DNA from: Ustilago trichophora
Lineage: Eukaryota; Basidiomycota; Ustilaginomycetes; Ustilaginales; Ustilaginaceae
Direction: 5' to 3'
Assembly: GCA_900323505.1 (NCBI GenBank)
Contig: OOIN01000016.1
Location: 682,001 to 746,000, forward strand
DNA: 64,000 bases
This document shows positions 1 through 9,292 of the stretch, piece after piece. The notes under the pieces are model-generated. The model ran no database searches. It was not told where the DNA came from and saw only the letters and a program-made list of their open reading frames with translations. Made by a program: the position numbers and the translations under genes. Position 1 is the first letter of the stretch, and each line of letters opens with the position of its first letter.

Positions 1-958
1 CGGTGATGGATTCGACCAAAGAGCGTGGGGTCAAGCTGCGGCAAAGCTTGACGATGTCGGATTGGGCGATTGCTACACCGGTCATGTCTCGGGTTAGATG
101 TTTGAGGACGAGCTGTATGTCGCGTTCGCTGGGGACGAAGCCAAATTCGTTGATGCATACCTTGGACAGCTTCTGCTTGAACTCTGATGTTGTCATGAGA
201 CAAGATAGCGCGCTGAGATTCGCCTCGTCGTCATAGTGGCTCGTCAAAAACGCACTGGCTAACCGATGTACAAGTGCATACCAGACCCAGTCGCCCTTTT
301 GCTTCCTAGACAGCGTCTCGTCCTGACTGTACTCTCCTTCTCCATCATCGTCGTCGCCCGCACCACCCGTTGCGAGGGAGATCAGCTGCGAAGCAGCCCA
401 TTTCGCAGGTGTAAGTAGCAGCGTTGAAGCTACACCCCCTACTGTAGGTACATAGCTCCTGAGCGCGGCACCTCTTCCGACGTTGCCGCTGGTAGGGCCG
501 GCAATGGGCACTTTGGATTGCAGAAAGCTCTGCAGAGATGTGACAGTGTGATCCTTTTCCAGTTCGGCCATGACGGTTCCGAGTCCGAGCGGGCGGCCGA
601 CCTCAGCTACGGTCCAACGCGCTTTGGTGCTTTCGTCGAGTCTGAACACCGTTCGATCGACTTGCTGTGCAGCAGGCTTGTGGAGGTCGAGTTGATCCGC
701 GTCATCAGAAGGGGAAGGGGGATCGTGGTCGAATTGAACACCTCGGAAGGTTACATCGAGTAAAAGGTCACGCCACCATTCGATGCTGGCTCGAAACCCG
801 GCTGGATTAGAGCGACGTTGGCGCGAGAGATCTGCGTAGAGGGAGGGTAAAGGGGAAGCAGAAGAGCGCGGATTCTGGAAGTCAGGATGCGTTGATAGGT
901 GTTTGGCGAGACCGGTTTTCGAAGTGGATGCCGATGACGAGGAGGAGGAGGAGGTCAT
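1..958 (-). CDS. CHM7: CHMP7/Chm7-like ESCRT-III family protein, N-terminal part (3' end outside window)
   Basis: The minus strand is open from an ATG at 958 to the window edge, giving about 319 residues with no stop. Only the N-terminal half is visible. It has a Ser-rich start, then a WWRDLL segment near residue 55. A PLGLGTVMAEL stretch and a TPAKWAASQL stretch follow; they resemble human CHMP7's PLGLATVL and KPLKWTLSNML in its N-terminal winged-helix region. In this family the N-terminal part binds membrane or nuclear-envelope LEM proteins, and the C-terminal Snf7-like core (not visible here) polymerises. The role would be ESCRT-III recruitment to the inner nuclear membrane or ER. An acidic, low-complexity insert (GDDDDGEGE) lies near the middle. 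No ATG was found in frame in the roughly 80 bases upstream that I read. The assignment rests on remembered family sequence and not on a search. Confidence 0.75.
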   Translation of the reverse strand, partial: MTSSSSSSSASTSKTGLAKHLSTHPDFQNPRSSASPLPSLYADLSRQRRSNPAGFRASIEWWRDLLLDVTFRGVQFDHDPPSPSDDADQLDLHKPAAQQVDRTVFRLDESTKARWTVAEVGRPLGLGTVMAELEKDHTVTSLQSFLQSKVPIAGPTSGNVGRGAALRSYVPTVGGVASTLLLTPAKWAASQLISLATGGAGDDDDGEGEYSQDETLSRKQKGDWVWYALVHRLASAFLTSHYDDEANLSALSCLMTTSEFKQKLSKVCINEFGFVPSERDIQLVLKHLTRDMTGVAIAQSDIVKLCRSLTPRSLVESIT

Positions 959-1368
959 CGTGGAGGATGCGGATTCGGGCGGGTTGCCTCCCTTGATCTC
1001 AGAGTTGGTATCTTCGCTTCTCAGGCTTGAAGAAGAGCGGCAGTGCAGCTGTTGCCGTTGTCGATTGATTAAATTTGGGATGCGTATCTGTGTACGATTG
1101 TTCGAACTGTCCAGTCCGACGTGCAGTGATGAGATGAGGGGTGAGAGTGTGGGGTTGAGATGGTGGTCAGTGGTTGACGAGCGAGTGCATTTTTTGTGGA
1201 GGTGTTGGTCTCGATTTTCTTGTTTGGCAACCGACCCTTGTCAAGCAACGCATCACCGCTTCCACCTTGCCCCTTTCCCTTTCACATCCAACCCTGAACA
1301 CCACCATTTTCATCTCACATAGTGCGGCTGGCTGGGGTAGCACTCCCCTCATATCCCCATTGCCAGCC
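959..1368. promoter_or_regulatory. Divergent promoter region between CHM7-like gene and DHX35
   Basis: These 410 bases separate two divergently transcribed ATGs, so both 5' UTRs and both promoters must lie here or overlap the neighbouring transcripts. Short open frames in the interval overlap one another and show no recognisable protein. I see no clear TATA box. Confidence 0.5.
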
Positions 1369-3606
1369 ATGTCGGCTTCCACATCGATATCCGCCAAACC
1401 GGCATTCTGGAAACCAGGCACCTCTCGACCAGGATCGTCCCTCGACCGCTCCTCCGAGACCGAATTCCCCCTGATCACCCCCAGCTCTTCCACCACCTCA
1501 ACGCTCCCCATCTACTCACAGAGACTCCAAATCTTGCACGCACTCGAAACCCACCAAGTCCTCATCATCATCGCCGAACCCGGTTCTGGCAAAACCACCG
1601 CCATCCCACGCATCCTCCACGCTGCCTCCTGGTCCTCCTCCGGCATCATCGCATGCACCCAACCGCGGCGCATCTCTGCCATCTCCGTCGCCACCCACGT
1701 CTCCTCTCTACTGGGCAGCCCCTTAGGAGACGAAGTCGGCTACGCGATCAGGTTCGAATCCAACACCACTCCCTCCACCAAAGTATGCTACATGACCGAC
1801 GGAACCCTCTTCCGAGAGTGCATGCGCGATCCCCTGCTGACCCGATACAGCGTCATCATGGTCGATGAGGCCCACGAACGTGGGATCTATACAGATCTGC
1901 TGTTGGGAGTGCTGAAAAAGGTGTTGAGGAAGAGACGAGATTTGAAACTCGTCGTGAGTAGTGCCACACTCGATGCGATGGTGTTCAAGGATTTTTTCGA
2001 CGAGAGTCACACCCTCTCCTCCGACTACGCCAGTAATGGGACGAAGGTGGGAGACGAGGTGGCGAAAGTGATCCAGATCAAAGGTCGAACGTTTCCGGTG
2101 CACATTGCATATCTTCGAAACCCCTGTGCGGATTACCTGGTCGAAACGGTGGAGACGATATGGAAGATTCACGTGACAGAACCGCAAGGTGACATCCTGG
2201 CATTTCTCACGGGCAGGGAGGAGATACATACGGCGCTACAAATGCTTTCCGATCGTCAAGCATCGCTTCCTGCTTCCGCGGCACGAATGCAACTTTCCCC
2301 ACTCCATGCGGGATTATCGACCGCTGAACAGGCAAGTATCTTTTCGACTGAGAAAGGGGGTCGCAAAGTCGTGGTTGCAACCAACATTGCCGAAGCCAGT
2401 ATAACTCTCGATGGCATCGTCTACGTGATTGACTGTGGGTTTGTCAAGCAGCGTCTTAGCCATCTTGGTGGTGGTGTGGATTCTTTAACTGTTGTTCCGA
2501 TTTCGCGCGCTTCTGCGATTCAACGAGCTGGACGAGCGGGGCGTACACGAGCAGGCAAGTGTTTTCGTCTGTACAGCGAAGCGTTTTTCCTTCGCGAGAT
2601 GCAGAATACCACGTCACCAGAGTTGAATCGAATTGGGCTAGAGGGAGTTGTGTTGATGTTGAAATCGTTAGGAGTGGATAACCTGGTTCGATTCGAATGG
2701 GTTCCTCCTGCACCACCACCCGAGAACCTTGCAACAGGTTTACAACGATTGGTAGAGTTGGCGGCTTTGGACCAACACGCAAGACTAACCCCTCTCGGTC
2801 AATGCATGGCTGAACTACCTTTACCTCCGCACTTGGCTAGAATCCTTATCGCCTCTGCCGAAGAATCAATCAACGATGCGAAAGAAGGAGGGGGAGGATG
2901 TGCAGAGGAAATGCTGTCCATACTCAGCATGCTTCAAGTCACCCATCCCTTTTACGCACCGGATAGCGTCGAAACCCAACTCAGCCTTCGTCAATTTGCC
3001 GCTCAAGAAGGCGACCTTTTCACACTCTTAAACCTCTACCTCGCCTTTGTGGACGACAATAAGGGTAAGAGAAGTGCAAAATGGTCCACACGCAATAGGG
3101 TGAATTTCCAAGCTCTCAGTCGCGCCCTCTCCATTCGCACCCAGTTGCAGCGCTATCTTGTCCGCTTTTCCTCTTCATCCAATGGTTCAACTCTAAAGTT
3201 GAATCCAAGAAGCTCGGTACTGGGTAGGGAGGATGCAGTGGAACGAATCACAAGAACTTTAGCCAAAGGGCTGTATGCAAATCTGGCCCGGTATGACGAA
3301 ACTACCATGACTTTTCGTACCGCCTTGGATGGGAAGCAAGTATATGCCCATCCGAATAGTGTCTTTTTCAATAGGAGACCGGACGCGGGCAAGATGTGGG
3401 TTCTTTATGGTGAAGCAGTAGAACAGAGTACGGCAGAAGCAGGGAGAGGCGGACAGACAAGAACGTATATTAGAGATATCACGGTGTTGGGCGATCTAGA
3501 GTGGGTGACGGATGCTGTACCAGGCTTTTACGATGTGAGGACGCAGTATGGGAGAGGTCAAGATGGTGGTGGTGCGAAAGATGTGGTTCATACGATTTCG
3601 GGGTGA
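1369..3606 (+). CDS. DHX35: DEAH-box RNA helicase, DHX35 type
   Basis: 745 residues. The open frame extends further upstream but begins with TTG; the first ATG is at 1369. From there the N-terminus (AFWKPGTSRPG) matches the FWRPGT start of human DHX35. Motifs in order: Walker A AEPGSGKT near residues 69-76, TQPRR near 98, DEAH at about 166-169, SAT near 198, the conserved stretch DGIVYVIDCGFVK, and motif VI QRAGRAGRTRAGK. The HA2 and OB-fold C-terminal regions follow, and the length fits the family (about 700 residues). DHX35 is a spliceosome-associated ATPase found in C-complex preparations and absent from budding yeast. The gene ends 118 bp from the stop of convergent RIM13. It is a single exon. 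Confidence 0.93.
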   Translation: MSASTSISAKPAFWKPGTSRPGSSLDRSSETEFPLITPSSSTTSTLPIYSQRLQILHALETHQVLIIIAEPGSGKTTAIPRILHAASWSSSGIIACTQPRRISAISVATHVSSLLGSPLGDEVGYAIRFESNTTPSTKVCYMTDGTLFRECMRDPLLTRYSVIMVDEAHERGIYTDLLLGVLKKVLRKRRDLKLVVSSATLDAMVFKDFFDESHTLSSDYASNGTKVGDEVAKVIQIKGRTFPVHIAYLRNPCADYLVETVETIWKIHVTEPQGDILAFLTGREEIHTALQMLSDRQASLPASAARMQLSPLHAGLSTAEQASIFSTEKGGRKVVVATNIAEASITLDGIVYVIDCGFVKQRLSHLGGGVDSLTVVPISRASAIQRAGRAGRTRAGKCFRLYSEAFFLREMQNTTSPELNRIGLEGVVLMLKSLGVDNLVRFEWVPPAPPPENLATGLQRLVELAALDQHARLTPLGQCMAELPLPPHLARILIASAEESINDAKEGGGGCAEEMLSILSMLQVTHPFYAPDSVETQLSLRQFAAQEGDLFTLLNLYLAFVDDNKGKRSAKWSTRNRVNFQALSRALSIRTQLQRYLVRFSSSSNGSTLKLNPRSSVLGREDAVERITRTLAKGLYANLARYDETTMTFRTALDGKQVYAHPNSVFFNRRPDAGKMWVLYGEAVEQSTAEAGRGGQTRTYIRDITVLGDLEWVTDAVPGFYDVRTQYGRGQDGGGAKDVVHTISG

Positions 3607-3724
3607 GGGGTGAGTTTTTGTACTATACAGTACAGTACTGTTCAACAGGGCTATGGTTTCATCAACAAAGTGTTGGCTTCATTGCATGCGGCGTGCGCTG
3701 AGGTGTGAAAAGGCTGCGAAAATG

Positions 3725-6700
3725 CTAAAGAGGGACAACGTCGACCTTGGTCGCGGTGTACAGGTCTATGGCAAACTCTGCTTCGGTATCTGGCTGGTAG
3801 GTGGATGCTACGAGTCTGTAGGTGCCGGATGGAAGCTTGACATGTTCGATAGCAGCGCCGCAGGTCTGGTCTGTATAGCCTCCGCTGCTTGCTACCTCTC
3901 TCAAGCCGGCTTCTGTCTCGGTGAAGAGGGCGAGGTTGATGTACGGTCGTACGGTGTCTGTTGACCGCATCGCTTCGACTCTGATTCTGGCGATCAGACC
4001 ACTCAGTCCCGGCCTGTCTATCGTGAATTGCCACGATGGATTGTTGAAGTACTTGCTGTTTGCGGGGGAGCCGAAGGCACTTGAGCCGCGTTTCCAGGAG
4101 GATGCAAGACGGCGGTGGAACATGCCCGCGCCTTCTTGCGGGATGGGTTTCAGCTGAACTGGGCGAGTAGCTTCGACGCGCAGATGAAAGTCACCTTGCG
4201 TGCCTGCTTCGAATGTTGAGGCGATCAGGGTGTAAGTTCCTGGTCGTAAGACTGTGCTTGTGGTTCCAGGCTGCGAGGTCGAACACAGCGCCAGGCCGTG
4301 ATGATACATCCCACTGCTGAGAACCACATCGCCCTCGGTCAAGTATGTGACGCGACCAGAGCCTGCACCAGGGTATGTCAGAAGCACTTGGACTGGAACT
4401 CTGCGATCGCCAGACTCGAGCACCACCTGCATCTGTACCTCGTCCGGTCCCGCGGGCACAATCAGTGTGTATTGAGGATTAGACATGAACGATGCCAATG
4501 TCGCATTCCCGCCTGCGGTGCGTGCAGTCCACGATCCGGTGACAGATTCGCAGTAGGGCAATCGAGTCCGCAGCTCAGACAGCTCCATGCGGTAGCGCGA
4601 GAAGACAGAGAGCGTGTAGTTGACATCCTTGCCCGCGTCTTCTCGGGTTGCAGCTCTCGGTGAAGAGGGTGGATCGCGTTCATCGCGGCGCGAGACAACG
4701 ATGGTGAAGCTACACTGCTGGTGTTGCTGCTTGTTGCCGGGCTCAGAGCCGGACTGTAGCGTTGCTCTTTCTCGCAGGAAGGACGGCTTGAGACGCACGA
4801 GGCAGTGCGTTCCGTCGACGTATGCGCCCATGTGCTTTGCTTTGCGGAGAGGAAGAGCAGAGACTGAAGCCAGCTGTCGGCCTTCCGAGGCACGCTGGTC
4901 ATCTTCAAAGACGTGGAGAGCTATGTACTCCGATGACGCTTGGTTCGAGCTTTGACGAGGCTGATCAGAGGTCAGTGTACTGGTAATGTGACGCGTGAGT
5001 AGCAACCATACTTCGGCAGAAGGGTCTGCTGCAGCTTCTGCGTTGCTGGGCATGGTTGGCGGTATCGTGACTGATAGCCTAAAGTGAGGGTCGGGTTGCT
5101 TGAATCCTAGTGAAGTTGCACCTGTTGACTGGGTTGACGAGGTACCGGGCCAATTGGAATGGACCGTAACATTGTTATCAAATAGGCTTGGGTCCCAATT
5201 CAAGAAGAGTGAGTCGAAATGGCTGCACAGATCATCCCATGTCACTGTAAACGTTGGTGAAGCCGAATCTACTTCCTCGCTGGCATCCACTTTCATGCGT
5301 CCGAGCTCGTCCTCGAGAGAAGTCTGGCTGACCGGTCCAGCGGAAGAGCTTGCGTAGATGCGCTGCTCTTCTTTCGCCGAGATGGCAATGGCTGGTCGGA
5401 TGCCGGCTGCTGTTCGCCAGGGGTTCATGAGCTTGACATAGCGACGACTTCCGCGTTCAAGGACATCCAAGATCGCATAGTTGTGACTGGACACAAGACC
5501 TGACTCTAGCGTGATGGTCGCAAGTTCTTCGTTGGCCTGCCCGGCAGATCTGTCACGATGGTGAGATGGTGCCTTGCCCGTTCCGACTGTGGCCATGCAT
5601 CTCCCAGCTCTCCAAGCGGCGTGGAACCGATTCCAGGTCTTTTCTCGCTGAAAACCGGCATGACGCAGGAAGATGTGCTCTGGCAGCCAGCCTGTGAGGG
5701 CGTAGAGATCGATGCTTCCATTTGAGCCGACAAAGTCGTACCCACCCATGACCTTGAGGTAGGCTTTCTCGAGCAGTGCAGGCCATACTGCTTGACCGTT
5801 GCGTGAGGTTGCGCACATGAGGCGATGTTGATCTGGTTGCAAATTGCTAGGTACGGGAGCGGTCGGGTTCGTGGATGATTCTGTGGGAGGATAGTAGGGA
5901 AGATGATCGTCGATGGTGACCAAGCGCGGCGTGCCGTTGATGTGCAGCTTGACATGGTATTGGCCGCTAGAGCTGGGCTGAATGCGCCCTTGCGAGTCTT
6001 GCGGGTATAATGCTGATGTGACCAATCGGCCGCCAAAGAGATGATCGTGCTCTGCAGCGACCTCGAGAGCAGCCACGAAGGAACAGTCGGTCACGATGTC
6101 CTGTACGAGGTCGCTGCCCTTGAGCTGCCTGCTCCAGCCTTGAGTCTCGATTGAGCTGACCTGAGACGGACGCCTGTAGAGCGCCCCTTTGCGTAATTGT
6201 ACTGGCGATAGTGCTGGCTGATCACCTTGTGTGGATGTCAAGGGCGCCGTGATCTGCTGCTGACAAGGTGGACCGTTCCAGATCGGATAACGATGGCCGT
6301 TGATGAGAGAGGAGGTGACGAGTATGCTGGACTGTTCCTCTTGGCTGAGTGTGTCACGGTCCACTGGGCGCAGATCCTTGCGTGTTACCTTTATCTTTTC
6401 AGCGCGTGCCATGACCTTGGTGGCCATGTGTTTGAGACGCTGGCGGGTTTGCGCTGCTGCTGCTGCGCCGGAAAAGGCATCGCCTGCGATCAATGAAGCT
6501 GGCTCCGAACCCGCTCTGGACGAGCTCGTGGAGGCTTGTGCAGATGGTACAAGGGTGGCATGGCTGTTCTGTGTCTGGCTTGGAAAGTTGCCAAGAAGCC
6601 AAACAAAGAGTTGGCCGGCGCGAACGTAGAGCTCGAAGGCTTCAGAGTAGTTGCGAGCAAGCTCTGCTTTGGTAGCTCGATGTGCTTGATCCTGTGCGTG

Positions 6701-6745
6701 TTTGAGCTTGGCTTCCCAATCAGCGCGTGTGATGGGAGCGCTCAT
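3725..6745 (-). CDS. RIM13: Calpain-like cysteine protease of the alkaline pH pathway (PalB/Rim13)
   Basis: 1006 residues from the ATG at 6745; two codons further upstream the frame begins with TTG. An N-terminal MIT-like helical region (about residues 8-55, then 95-125) precedes a C2 calpain protease core. The Cys is in TDCSFVAAL near residue 221, the His in SSHNYAILDV near 421 and the Asn in KLMNPW near 441, so the triad is intact. Beta-rich PalB-homology regions follow to the end. PalB/Rim13 is recruited through its MIT domain to ESCRT-III at endosomes, together with Rim20/PalA. There it processes the PacC/Rim101 zinc-finger factor when ambient pH is alkaline. Calcium-binding EF hands are absent, as is usual for this subfamily. 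Single exon, convergent with DHX35. Confidence 0.93.
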   Translation of the reverse strand: MSAPITRADWEAKLKHAQDQAHRATKAELARNYSEAFELYVRAGQLFVWLLGNFPSQTQNSHATLVPSAQASTSSSRAGSEPASLIAGDAFSGAAAAAQTRQRLKHMATKVMARAEKIKVTRKDLRPVDRDTLSQEEQSSILVTSSLINGHRYPIWNGPPCQQQITAPLTSTQGDQPALSPVQLRKGALYRRPSQVSSIETQGWSRQLKGSDLVQDIVTDCSFVAALEVAAEHDHLFGGRLVTSALYPQDSQGRIQPSSSGQYHVKLHINGTPRLVTIDDHLPYYPPTESSTNPTAPVPSNLQPDQHRLMCATSRNGQAVWPALLEKAYLKVMGGYDFVGSNGSIDLYALTGWLPEHIFLRHAGFQREKTWNRFHAAWRAGRCMATVGTGKAPSHHRDRSAGQANEELATITLESGLVSSHNYAILDVLERGSRRYVKLMNPWRTAAGIRPAIAISAKEEQRIYASSSAGPVSQTSLEDELGRMKVDASEEVDSASPTFTVTWDDLCSHFDSLFLNWDPSLFDNNVTVHSNWPGTSSTQSTGATSLGFKQPDPHFRLSVTIPPTMPSNAEAAADPSAEVWLLLTRHITSTLTSDQPRQSSNQASSEYIALHVFEDDQRASEGRQLASVSALPLRKAKHMGAYVDGTHCLVRLKPSFLRERATLQSGSEPGNKQQHQQCSFTIVVSRRDERDPPSSPRAATREDAGKDVNYTLSVFSRYRMELSELRTRLPYCESVTGSWTARTAGGNATLASFMSNPQYTLIVPAGPDEVQMQVVLESGDRRVPVQVLLTYPGAGSGRVTYLTEGDVVLSSGMYHHGLALCSTSQPGTTSTVLRPGTYTLIASTFEAGTQGDFHLRVEATRPVQLKPIPQEGAGMFHRRLASSWKRGSSAFGSPANSKYFNNPSWQFTIDRPGLSGLIARIRVEAMRSTDTVRPYINLALFTETEAGLREVASSGGYTDQTCGAAIEHVKLPSGTYRLVASTYQPDTEAEFAIDLYTATKVDVVPL

Positions 6746-7318
6746 GTCCAAGCTGGAAGAGGCAGTGGTTGGTCGGGCGTGAGAAGAATCGTGAAGCTGT
6801 CAATCTCGCCAATGCATGGGACAGTCGAACCGGGTGGTGAAGGCTCGAATGTCTGGCTGGGAGATATGAATGGGATGTGAGATGATGGATGAAGGATGGC
6901 GGATGGTGGATGTGGATGAAGCTGCGCCAGTTGGATGGCTGCTTGAACGTAGCTGAGTTGGTATGAAGTGCGAGGCTGTGTATGCGTAGCCAAAGCTTGG
7001 CGGCGCCGAGCCGAGCCGAATGGGTGGAGGTGAATATGAAAACAGTGCCAAGACAAGAACTGACGATGATGATGTGACCTGCCAATCGCTTGCTCGTGTG
7101 CGCGTACGTTTTTAGACTTCTTCTCTATCTGATTTCGGAATTCCATTCATTTCAGGGTCCAACCACGCAATCGAATCGCCTCTTCCTCGCTTCACTCACC
7201 AAACGTATCCAGCTCGATCAATCAATGGAAAAGGTCCCATCACTACAGATTCATGGATCAGTCTGGTTCACGAAAGCTGGAATAGTTGGTATTACGGTAT
7301 TACATGTATGCATTCCGA
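6746..7318. other. Intergenic, 5' side of RIM13 and 3' side of PRP4
   Basis: 573 bases between two minus-strand genes arranged head to tail. The interval should hold the RIM13 promoter and leader (near 6746-7000) and the PRP4 3' UTR. Overlapping frames with Ser/His/Pro-rich translations look like noise. No RNA gene seen. Confidence 0.5.
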
Positions 7319-9292
7319 TCATGCATGCCTCTTCACATGTGCGAGGAAAGGATGCTCGAGTGCATCCTTGGGCTTGATCCGTTTGGCAGGATCCAGCTCC
7401 AAGCAGCGTTCCAGCAGATCTACAAAGTGATTCGTCGTCTTGAGCTCGTCGCCCTTGAGCTGTTTGGCCGCATCGCCTGGTAACAGTCGTGAGCGCAGAT
7501 CCGAGACTGGCTTCTGCAACATGACCCGTCGGACCACATTCTGTCCTGTGCTCTTGTCCGGTTCCATCGACAAGAAGGCATTGGCATCGTCAAAGTGTTG
7601 CTCGCCAAACTGACTCTTGCGGATCTGTTTGGTGGTAAAGCGTCCTCGCAGCTCCTGCATCAACAGTAGCATGTGGTTGTTGGTCCTGCCAGGGAACAAG
7701 ATTTTCCCCGTCGCAAGCTCGTACAGCGTACAGCCTGTAGACCAGACATCGATCGAGCAGTCGTAGGCCTGTCCTAGGATGATTTCGGGTGCGCGATAGA
7801 AGCGAGAAACGAGATAAGGCGTGATCTCCATCTCGTTCAGGTAGGACGCCGAGCCGAGATCACAGAGCTTGAGAAGCGCTTTGCTGTCATTGACGAGCAC
7901 ATTGTCTGGCTTAATGTCTGCGTGAATCACCGAGTTCTTTGCCAAGTGCGACAGCGCAAGGAAGAGTTGGTGCGCGTATGCCCGCACCGCTTGCATGTTG
8001 AGTCCAACATCGCGGCCGTACCGACGAACCACATCGCGCAAGTTCATGCCGAGCGATTCAAACACCATGCACAGATGGCCCTTGTAGTCGAAGTGCCGTT
8101 CGAGTCGCACTACGTGCTTTCGGTCGTCTGGGTCTGTGTCGTTGAGCTTGCGCAAGATGGCCGCCTCTTTGAGACCGGCTTTGTACATGGTCTCTTGTAC
8201 TCTGATGATCTTGATAGCTACCTCCCTGCCGTCAGCACGGAGGTCGCGCGCGCGTACGACAGATGCAAACATTCCCTTGCCCAGCACCGCAAAGATCTGG
8301 TAGCGCTCGTCCAGCGTCTCTCCTAATATGGTGCGCAAGTATCCTTCGCTGTCATCCCAGTTGCTCGACAAGTTGGCTGCCGTGGCCAAAGCCGAAGCAG
8401 CGTCCAAAATCGCCGCGGATTTGGTGGTGCTAAGCAGCGCAGCTTTGGAAGTGCCTCGCTTGGGCACACGAATGATCTTTGTCTTTTTCTTCTTGGCATC
8501 TTCCTTGTTGTCGTCGTCATCAGAGAGAGCAAACATGTCCATCTCAGCATCTTCTTCTTCGTCGGTGACCTCAACTTCCTCATACTCTTCTTCCTGATCC
8601 GTCACTGGCGCTGTCTGCTTTTGTAGACTGGATCGCCGACGCTGATCCAACCTTGCGAGCTCTTGCGCCCGATCTGCGTCCGGATCGAGCTCGGCAGCCG
8701 AGGCACGCTCTAGGCTTCGTGCAGAGTAATCAGGAGCTGCTGTTCCTTGCGACACCTTCCGAGATTCGCTCTTGACCAAGGAAAAAGCTTCGAGAGTCTG
8801 CGAGACCGCTGAACCGCTGTCTGGCTTCGATGCAGATGGTTTCGGGTCGGTGGACGATGCTGCTGGTGCGGATGAGGCGTGGTGCGCATTAGACTCGTCA
8901 GAAACTGTGGCAGACTGAGAGCTGTGATGCTTTTCCATGATAGCCTGTCGCCTTCTACGGCTTTCTTCTAGCGCTCTCCGCCTTCTCTCCTCTTCGTCGA
9001 TGCCAAGATCATACTCGTCGAGCAGACTGTCGAGATTGGAGCTTGAATCCTCGTCTTGTTTCGCTGCCGTAGAATGAGGGGCATCTGTACGTTGATCTCT
9101 AGAGACGAACGAGTCTGAAGAAGGATGCGATTCCTTCAATACCGACTTCAGATCATCGTGTCTGGGACGTTTGGATGCCGGCTCGCGCAGCGAAGCGGAA
9201 GACGCAGGCGGTGAGCGACGGTCGCTACGGCGCGCGGGGTGGCGGTCATGATGCGACCGGGACGAGCTTGAGCCCTGATGACGATATGACAT
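7319..9292 (-). CDS. PRP4: Serine/threonine protein kinase PRP4 (spliceosomal)
   Basis: 657 residues from the ATG at 9292; the longer frame to 9325 starts with TTG. The first 320 residues are Ser/Arg/Glu-rich and disordered, with an acidic block and a basic KKKKTK stretch near residue 270. The kinase domain (about 331-650) has a glycine loop GKGMFASV, VAIK lysine near 361, catalytic loop HADIKPDN near 457-464, and DLG in place of DFG (CDLGSAS). Then come SRFYRAPE and the CMGC/DYRK-type layout. The combination HADIKPDN plus CDLGSAS is typical of PRP4 kinases. These phosphorylate Prp6 and Prp31 during activation of the pre-catalytic spliceosome. The gene is absent from budding yeast but present in fission yeast and most fungi. 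Confidence 0.95.
   Translation of the reverse strand: MSYRHQGSSSSRSHHDRHPARRSDRRSPPASSASLREPASKRPRHDDLKSVLKESHPSSDSFVSRDQRTDAPHSTAAKQDEDSSSNLDSLLDEYDLGIDEEERRRRALEESRRRRQAIMEKHHSSQSATVSDESNAHHASSAPAASSTDPKPSASKPDSGSAVSQTLEAFSLVKSESRKVSQGTAAPDYSARSLERASAAELDPDADRAQELARLDQRRRSSLQKQTAPVTDQEEEYEEVEVTDEEEDAEMDMFALSDDDDNKEDAKKKKTKIIRVPKRGTSKAALLSTTKSAAILDAASALATAANLSSNWDDSEGYLRTILGETLDERYQIFAVLGKGMFASVVRARDLRADGREVAIKIIRVQETMYKAGLKEAAILRKLNDTDPDDRKHVVRLERHFDYKGHLCMVFESLGMNLRDVVRRYGRDVGLNMQAVRAYAHQLFLALSHLAKNSVIHADIKPDNVLVNDSKALLKLCDLGSASYLNEMEITPYLVSRFYRAPEIILGQAYDCSIDVWSTGCTLYELATGKILFPGRTNNHMLLLMQELRGRFTTKQIRKSQFGEQHFDDANAFLSMEPDKSTGQNVVRRVMLQKPVSDLRSRLLPGDAAKQLKGDELKTTNHFVDLLERCLELDPAKRIKPKDALEHPFLAHVKRHA

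Noticed and set aside
1174..1368. Upstream extension of the DHX35 frame
   Set aside because: It begins with TTG and has no family similarity; the ATG at 1369 gives the expected N-terminus.
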